Of a stretch of 64,000 bases of DNA, positions 57,950 through 64,000 are shown in pieces (the stretch's first letter is position 1; every line of letters starts with the position of its first letter). Origin of the DNA: Diadema setosum (Eukaryota > Echinodermata > Echinoidea > Diadematoida > Diadematidae); NCBI GenBank assembly GCA_033980235.1, contig CM067075.1:21781011-21845010 (forward strand). The letters are read 5' to 3'. The notes beneath the pieces are model-generated. The model searched no databases and was not told where the DNA came from. It saw nothing but the letters and a program-made list of their open reading frames with translations. A program made the translations under genes and the position numbers.

Positions 57950-59150
57950 AAAGAAAAAAGCTGTACCATGGCAATGCATTGTTCAACATTGAATAAAGTG
58001 TTTTGTTAATTCAAAAAATCTGTTTGTCACATGTGTCATATATGTATTGCAAGTCAAGTGCTCAAAAACTGTGTAAGTCTGTAAAAACTGGAAAGTCCTA
58101 TGATTTTCACAAATGATGTTACCATGGCAACACACTGTTCAGTATTAACGAAAGATGAATATACACAAGTACATAGTATAACTTTCATATGTTTCAAATT
58201 TCAAGTCAAAAGCTCAAAAGCTTAGGAAGTTAGCTGAATCTACAATATTTTTGAATGATTTTCATTCAAAATGATCTGTTACCATGGCAACACATTGTGT
58301 GAAAAAGAACAAAGAAGAAATTTGCACATCAGTCTATGTACTTTAGCATTCTCGTGCCAGATTTCAAGTAAAATGCTCAAATATTGAAGGAGTAAACTGA
58401 ATCTACACCTTTTTTATTATATTCATTGAAAATGCTGTTACCATAGCAACACAATGTTCTATATCTTTGAAAGATGAAGTTTGCACAACTGTACATATCA
58501 TGGTGGTCACATGTACCAAATTTCAAGCAAAATGCTCAAAAGCTGAGAGATAGCAGAATCCACAATATTTTTGTATGATTTTCATTCAAAGTCTGCTGTT
58601 ACCATGGCAACGATTTGTTCAACAATGGCGAAAGATGAAGTTTGCACATCTACGCACTATGCCGGTCACATGTGTGCCAAATTTCATGTCATATGCACAA
58701 AGATTGACAAATTTAGCGAATTCAAAATTTTTGTATGCTTTTAAGTGAAAAAATGTTGTTACCATGGCAACAGATTGTTCAACAGCAACCAAAGATAAGT
58801 TTTGCACATCTACATACTGTAATGGTCATGTGCCAAATTTTTGGTCAAATGTTAAGAGAATTTTAAGGAAGTTAGGTCAATTCACATATTTCTTTGTGTG
58901 ATTGGTATAGAAAAACTTGTTGCCATGGCAACAGATTTTTTTCACACCACTCATGAAAAAAGTGTTTTGCACAATATGTAGTTACATATTACATTTATCT
59001 GATTCTATGCAGAATTTCAACTGCATTGCTTTAAAACTTGAGGGCAGTAGTTCAATCCACAACAATTTGTATGTTTTTGTGAAAATTTGCCATTGCCATT
59101 CATGACAACGTATTATGCGATATCAGCGAAAAAGATATCTTGCATATCTA
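57950..59150 (+). repeat. ~161-bp X-box array in B
   Basis: GTTACCATGGCAAC-type cores start at 58118, 58278, 58437, 58598, 58758 and 58919, spacings 160, 159, 161, 160 and 161. The third is GTTACCATAGCAAC and the last GTTGCCATGGCAAC, exactly as in A. The cores are unchanged between A and B although the surroundings differ at several places. Confidence 0.88.
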
Positions 59151-59221
59151 CCTTTGACAGTGGTCACACATGCCAAATTTAGGGTCAATTACTCCAAAAT
59201 GAGACAAAAGTTTGATACAGT

Positions 59222-59489
59222 GGCTCTCTCAAAAAGCTATCACATAAACTTAGGAGTGCTCCTGACCACTCCTAGATTTATGTGATAGCTTTGCCAAGTT
59301 AGGAGAGACTTTATGTGCTAGCTTTGTTCATGAAATGGTTTCTAGAAAAAGTCTCTCCTAAGTCCGAGTTTATGTGATAGCTTTATGCGATAGCTTTTTC
59401 ATGAAACGGTTTTTAGCAAAGTCTCTAGCTCTCCTAAGTATGACTTAGGAGAGAGAAAGTCTCTCCTAAGACTTTCATGAAACGGACCC
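59222..59489. repeat. Right subterminal module of element B
   Basis: Same arrangement of agctatcacataaa and agtctctcctaa words as 45965-46230, with a small 'ctctag' insertion near 59428. Confidence 0.8.
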
Positions 59490-59548
59490 CGGGGAAATTA
59501 CAGAATACCGGTTTTGCCTCATATAAATTAGCATATTGGTGCGTATAA

Positions 59549-59591
59549 GAGCCGCCGGAGGCGGGGCCGAAGGCCCCGCCTCCGGCGGCTC
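59549..59591. repeat. Perfect 20-bp-stem hairpin, GAA loop
   Basis: GAGCCGCCGGAGGCGGGGCC, loop GAA, then the exact reverse complement. The stem is almost entirely G/C. Confidence 0.95.
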
Positions 59592-59600
59592 TCCCTTAGA

Positions 59601-59633
59601 GATGAATTTCAGCCCGAAGGGCTGAAATTCGTC
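59601..59633. repeat. 15-bp-stem hairpin, GAA loop
   Basis: gatgaatttcagccc, loop gaa, gggctgaaattcgtc: one G-T pair, otherwise perfect. It has the same three-base loop as the hairpin 10 bp to its left. A third, weaker dyad (tttggg-gcc-cccaaa) follows at about 59645-59659. Confidence 0.92.
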
Positions 59634-60898
59634 TTTCCCGACGTTTGGGGCCCCCAAAAAGGCCGGAAACGGAACGGCCGTCAAAAAGTAGGTTGACCAC
59701 ACAATTTTTATGAAAATTGAGTGGTTTCAGAGGAAAACTGCTCTAAATCAAGATAACTCGAGTAAATCGACGATAAAGAAAATCGAGCCGATTTTGACGG
59801 AACTATTTTAATCGTGATGACGTCATCACAGCTGGCAGCCCTTCTTCCTTCATCTCTTTTCGACACAAGTCATCACGATACAATCACACTACACACTAGT
59901 TTGGCAAGGCAGCGCGTATACGCGTAATGTCAAGAGACATGTGCGCACTCAACTGCTATACGTATTGTACACTGTACTCGTAAACATGCGCGCGTTCTGC
60001 AGACTCAATACGCGCTACCACTGCACACGTACGCATCATAAGCTGTTATGTGTTGTAGTAGGGTACTGTATACGACTCGACTGCATAGAGTCAACATGGT
60101 GGGCTGTCAAGCGCACCCACACAGTGCGTAAGCAGCTACTGTAAGCTACCACCAGCAATTAGATAAGTGATTGTTTTCTAGTCTCACCTAAAAATTGCTA
60201 TCAATTTCTAGGATATGGACTATCCTCGACTCCTGAAAACGTGAGTATACATCGTAAATTCGGGTAAATTTTAACGGATAGTCTAGACTAGCATCGTCAG
60301 GATCTAGAACTACATTATTCGGGGGACACCCCCGAAACCCCCGAGAACAGCATAAGATACCACACTTCTCACCGCACAGAGCAAAGAAAACACACGTAAA
60401 CAAATGCAATCGTCGACAGCCGAATCACGGACCGTATCGCAGATCGGATTAATATTTTAATGGTTGCTATCGGCAAGCGTAATTACGCTCTTTTCAGAGC
60501 GATTTGCGCTCTCCGTGATTGGCTGCCGGTATTCTGTAATTTACCCTCTAATCCATATAAACGTTGGAGCTAACGTTAGAGTAGGTGCCCTAACGTTAAG
60601 TTAGATGAAAACAAATTCGTCCAGCAGCCGGTCGTAACTTGTACCCACACTAGGCCTGGCCGGCCGGCCCAGGGCTAGGCTAGCTAGGCAGCAGGCCCTG
60701 TGCTCAGTTTCGTTCAATCGGTGATCGCATCCGCATCATCAGTAGGGACCCGGGCTAGGGCCCACAATGCACCAGCTAACTTTCCAGACATCCGGTCACA
60801 CCTGCATTCAGGTGGAGAATCGGATTCAATCCGATAGCGCACTGTTTGATTACGCGCTGGCAAATGTCTATCGGATTCTCTGTAGAAACACGCTGATT

Positions 60899-61035
60899 GG
60901 TGCTCACAACGCATTGACCCGACCTTGGCAACTACGCCGTCTCCATAGCGACAGGAGACTAACAGCATCCTTCTACAACGCGCATCCTTTCCCGTTGCCA
61001 CGCGCATCTTACGCTATCAAGATCTGAATTGTGAC
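60899..61035 (+). other. Likely 5' UTR of an APE-type LINE
   Basis: GC-rich 137 bp from the E1 right edge to the first ATG of ORF1. An intact ORF1 and ORF2 follow, so the element may be full length at its 5' end. No promoter motif is identified. Confidence 0.5.
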
Positions 61036-61869
61036 GTGACAATGGCTTCTGGTAGTCGATTCGACGTATTGGACGATGAGGTTGCCGTGAAAAAGACTCC
61101 ATCATGCAACCTGAAAGATGCCGTATCTTACGCTGTGGCAGCTGCAACAAGTGGTAAAGAGTCGGTGAAAGATGAGAGTAAAGGATCAGCTGATGGTGCC
61201 ATGATGGCTGAAATGGTGAGCAAGGTCCTCGTCGCGATCCAGCCCGTCATTATCCAGGCGGTAACTGAAGCGGTGAGAGTAGCTATGGAAGCGGCTATGG
61301 AACGCATGAAAGCAGCAATGCCGGCGCCCTCACCACCAAACGGCTTGAGTCACTCCGTTGCACTTGATGGTTTGGACCGACTTGAGCAGTATGGGCGACG
61401 GGAGAATATCCGCATCTTCGGCCTCGAGGAGTCAGCGAGGGAAGACACAACGGAGAAGGTGATACTGATACAGCTTGCGGCTGACATTGGTGTCACTGTC
61501 AACAGGAGTGACATCAGTGTAAGCCATCGATTGCCCAAGTCTCGGAGAAGCAAGGGGCCCCGACCGGTCATCGCGAAGTTCGTCAGAAGGGAGACAAAAC
61601 AGGAGATTATGAGAAAGAAGAAGGAATTAAGAAAGAAGGAGACACGGAAGGCCGTTTACGTGGAGGAGGATCTAACTCCTCTGCGCAGTCGCATCTTACG
61701 CGCTGTGAAAGGAGACCCGGGCGTGAAGACTGCGTGGACGATCGATGGCAGAATCCATGCGTTGTTCAGCCACCACGGTAAAGAAGAGAAAGTGACCATC
61801 GATACTCCTGACCAGTTGAGCAAGCTGGGATGGAAGCCTGATAAGATCAAGGACGTCATCGGCTACTAG
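61036..61869 (+). CDS. LINE ORF1 (RNA-binding, coiled-coil/RRM type)
   Basis: 277 codons from ATG (61036, with an alternative in-frame Met two codons on) to TAG at 61867-61869. The N-terminal ~110 residues are Ala/Met/Val-rich with probable helices. From about residue 112, DRLEQYGRRENIRIFGLEES begins an L1 ORF1-like RRM, followed by a C-terminal domain with RPVIAKFVRRETKQEIM and a basic KKKELRKKETRK run near 195-206. Such proteins coat the element RNA and act as nucleic-acid chaperones in the RNP. The frame is intact. It lies directly upstream of, and in frame with, the endonuclease-RT ORF. Confidence 0.88.
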   Translation: MTMASGSRFDVLDDEVAVKKTPSCNLKDAVSYAVAAATSGKESVKDESKGSADGAMMAEMVSKVLVAIQPVIIQAVTEAVRVAMEAAMERMKAAMPAPSPPNGLSHSVALDGLDRLEQYGRRENIRIFGLEESAREDTTEKVILIQLAADIGVTVNRSDISVSHRLPKSRRSKGPRPVIAKFVRRETKQEIMRKKKELRKKETRKAVYVEEDLTPLRSRILRAVKGDPGVKTAWTIDGRIHALFSHHGKEEKVTIDTPDQLSKLGWKPDKIKDVIGY

Positions 61870-63999
61870 GAATGCGGAGGTGACATTGTGGAGCAAAAAC
61901 GTAGGTTCAATTCACTAACTAATCAATTTTGTAGGACCCAACTAAATATTTTGAGCATAAATGTGTGCGGGCTGCATTCGAAACTTGAACTTGGTATTTT
62001 ACCAGAATGTATTAAAGATTTTGACATTGCTTGTTTTAGTGAAACTAAAACGGACTGTGTTGATGAAGAGTTAATTCCATGTGGATATAAAGTGTACAGC
62101 AAAGAGAATAATGATAGGAAACTACGGCATGGGGGAATCCATGGATTGTGTATTGTTGCGAAGGAAAATTACGACGTACAAATATTAACTGATTCAAACT
62201 CAAAATATGTTTTATGGGTCAAAGTAGTGATTTCTTCTAAAGTGTCTCTTATTTTAGGAGCAGTTTACATACCCCATGAAAAATCGAAGTACTATGAATC
62301 GGATATGTTTGAAGATGTTGCATCCTCTATTGTTGATATCAAGGGTAAATTTGAGCATCCTGTGTGCTTAATTGGAGATTTTAATGCTAGAACTGGTAAT
62401 TTGGATGATTTCGTAGATGAAGGTTATGGCGGTATCAATACTGATTTTACGCAAAGTTCAGAAACTCCAACTGTTGGTACATTACCTGTTAGGCGGAATG
62501 TGGATTCTCAAGTCAATTTGAATGGAAGAAAGTTGTTAGAATTATGTAGAGCGTTCAATTTATCAATTTTAAATGGGCGCTTTGGTGACGAATCAGGTGT
62601 GTATACCTTTGATAATTCAAGTACTATAGATTATTGCTTGATATCTAGTGATTCGTTTGACACTGTAAAGAAGTTTGAAGTGGACTGTTTTGATGATACA
62701 CTATCTGATAAGCATAAAGCACTACATGTTTACTTTGATTTTGATTTCGATGAAATTAATGATGAAACTACATGTACACATGGAGAGTGTAATGCAGTCC
62801 AAGCTGAATTGAGTAATGTCAATCAAACCGTGATAGATGATTTGTTCGTTTCATTACAATCTATATACTTTACGGCAGCCTCAAACACAAATATGGTTAG
62901 AAGGTCTGTAACAAAGGCTAAGGGTAATTTAGCAAAATCTTCAGATAATAAACCATGGTTTGATGAAAATTGTAAGAAACTTAGGAAAATATTTATCAAA
63001 TTGAAAAAGAAATGTAAACGTAATGGATTCAATCGTGATGTAATGGATGAGTTTGAAAATTTCAGAAGATTATACAAGAAAACCTTGAAGAAAGCACAAT
63101 ACACGTTCTTTAAGGACACTCATGAAAAATTACGTATGTTGAAGTCTGAAAATCCAAAGGAGTATTGGAATATACTAAATCCCTCCAGAAAAACGAAATC
63201 AGAGAAGTGTTCAATTGACATTGGAACTTTCCAGAAACATTTTAAGAGTTTAAATGATATTAATGATGGTGTGCTGAGATCAACACCGACGAGTTTTGCA
63301 AATACTTGTAATACAGCACATATCCCTCTTACCATGCATATTGAACATGATTATATTGACCGAATATCTGAAGAAGAAGTGACTGCTCATATAAAGCAAT
63401 TGAAAAATAATAAGGCACCTGGTTTTGATTTGATATCAAATGAATTTTTAAAAAACAGCAATGCGTCCCTAGTGAATGTAATAACCAAATTATTTAATTT
63501 AGTTTTAGATAGCGGAATAATTCCAACGGATTGGACGATTGGTATGATACGCCCTATCTACAAAAATAAAGGTTCTGTTAATGACCCTGATAATTATCGT
63601 GGCATATCTTTATTAAGTTGCATTGGCAAATTATTTACTTCAATAATTAATGATAGATTGACAGATTTTCTCGATGATAATCATGCCATTGGGGAAGAAC
63701 AAGCAGGATTCAGAGAGACTTATTCAACTGTTGATCATATATTTGTGTTGCATTCAATTATTGACTTGTATTTATCACAGAGAAAAAGATTATATTGCGC
63801 GTTTATAGATTATAAGAAAGCTTTTGACTCTGTCGATAGAACATTGCTATGGAACAAAGTTGCTAGATGTAACATACAGGGAAAAGTTTTTGATGTAATC
63901 CGAAATATGTATAAAAATCTAAAGTCATGTGTTGTTAACAATTCAGAGCGTTCTGACTTTTTTATTGTAATATTGGAGTGAGGCAAGGTGAAAATCTAT
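61870..63999 (+). CDS. LINE ORF2: APE endonuclease + reverse transcriptase (cut by window end)
   Basis: The frame continues directly from ORF1 after its TAG. There is no ATG for about the first 140 codons, although the endonuclease begins at once. Counting from 61888, the APE-like motifs are SINVCGLHS (23-31), SETK with catalytic Glu (51-54), GDFNART (163-169), IDYC (247-250) and SDKH (273-276). The RT begins near residue 500: NNKAPGFDLISNEF, YRGISLL, EEQAGFRETYSTVDHI and FIDYKKAFDSVD with a catalytic Asp. The frame closes at 63979-63981, while the next RT motif (GVRQGENL) is in the +1 frame, so one base seems lost in the T-run at about 63958-63963. YADD lies beyond the window. It is an L1/Tx1- or jockey-type element; the clade is not resolved. 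Confidence 0.9.
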
Positions 64000-64000
64000 C

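Larger units (their letters stand above)
48664..59489. mobile_element. Element B: 10.8-kb sister of A
   Basis: Same ends as A (GGGTCCGTTTCATGAA), with CGG at 48661-48663 and 59490-59492. The target was aatCCGGGGaaa at the left edge of element C, so B inserted after C. It is in the same orientation as A, 2.4 kb away, and collinear throughout with small indels. The main difference is an extra 383-bp MITE at 51858-52240. The different flanks show independent insertion, not tandem duplication. Confidence 0.88.
59491..60546. mobile_element. Element C: 1.06-kb TIR element with 8-bp duplication
   Basis: Ends GGGG/GGGT followed by AAATTACAGAATACCGG, inverted at 60526-60546. The 8-bp word TCTAATCC flanks the combined B+C insertion at 48654-48661 and 60547-60554, while E1 copy 1 has a single tttctaatccatat (about 32149-32162). 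The duplication is therefore C's, and B later split the left flank from C. An 8-bp duplication occurs in hAT, P and Merlin types; the GG start favours none clearly. Two strong hairpins lie inside. The interior is CpG-rich with no transposase. Confidence 0.8.
35676..60895. mobile_element. E1 copy 2, split by elements A, B and C
   Basis: Left end CAGCGTGTTTCTACAGA at 35676 and right end (inverted) finishing at 60895. E1 sequence occupies 35676-35828, 46231-48663 and 60547-60895, collinear with copy 1 (29502-32536). Similarity is high but interrupted by many small indels. The flanks do not show a matching 3-bp duplication (aca against att), perhaps because the LINE at 60.9 kb starts right at the right edge. 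The middle piece repeats the AACGTTA-rich character. Confidence 0.85.

Noticed and set aside
35829..59489. A and B as one tandem segmental duplication
   Set aside because: Each copy has its own target duplication and different flanks, both with reconstructible empty sites.
59475..59702. 75-codon ORF across the C hairpins
   Set aside because: Runs through two perfect hairpins and the B/C junction, so it cannot be a native gene.

Overview
The window reads as repeat-rich, intergenic DNA from a metazoan, most likely a marine invertebrate deuterostome such as an echinoderm. This is inferred from T2/Kolobok-style TTAA elements, CACTG-ended CMC elements, RLE- and APE-type LINEs, vertebrate-type TTAGGG repeats, and long tracts rich in AACGTTA and AGGCCTA. 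I recognise no conserved host gene. One small multi-membrane-segment ORF behind a strong splice acceptor (18918-19380) is the only plausible host-type coding exon. The species call is tentative.

Layout. 1-5.2 kb: homopolymers, a 0.65 kb polypurine tract, a 16-bp GC-rich minisatellite and a tRNA-type SINE. 5.2-6.55 kb: a TTAA-flanked foldback DNA transposon with a second foldback inside it. 7.26-13.53 kb: a 6.3 kb CACTGTAAAAAA-ended (CMC-like) element whose ends are packed with TGTTTA/TAAACA repeats. It hosts a TTAA MITE, a LINE fragment and a CpG-rich promoter/first-exon-like segment. 13.8-17.35 kb (minus): a nearly complete RLE-type LINE broken by one frameshift and one stop codon. 17.6-18.2 kb: a foldback MITE. 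18.9-22.96 kb: the candidate membrane-protein exon, degenerate tandem repeats, and a gag-like ORF with two in-frame TAG codons. 24.1-29.1 kb: palindromic and GC-rich minisatellites joined to a long inverted repeat (about 0.7 kb arms) around a gypsy-type integrase remnant, plus a small inverted-repeat element with a TTAGGG core.

29.4-60.9 kb is a layered transposon nest. A 3.0 kb element (E1; ends CAGCGTGTTTCTACAG) occurs intact at 29502-32536 and again at 35676-60895. The second copy is split by two direct-orientation ~10.4-10.8 kb elements (A, 35829-46230; B, 48664-59489) and a ~1.06 kb element C (59491-60546). A and B share termini GGGTCCGTTTCATGAA, both landed in CCGGGG, and both carry the same cargo: an exon-like ORF, a 1.1 kb repeat unit with nuclear-receptor-like AGGTCA direct repeats, and a six-unit, ~161-bp-period array of perfect RFX X-box-like sites. 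Empty sites are present in the same window for E1, A, C and a MITE found only in B, so the order of insertions can be read directly.

60.9-64.0 kb: the 5' half of a two-ORF APE-type LINE. Its ORF2 lies in the same frame as ORF1, separated by a single TAG and without a nearby ATG. The window ends inside its reverse transcriptase.
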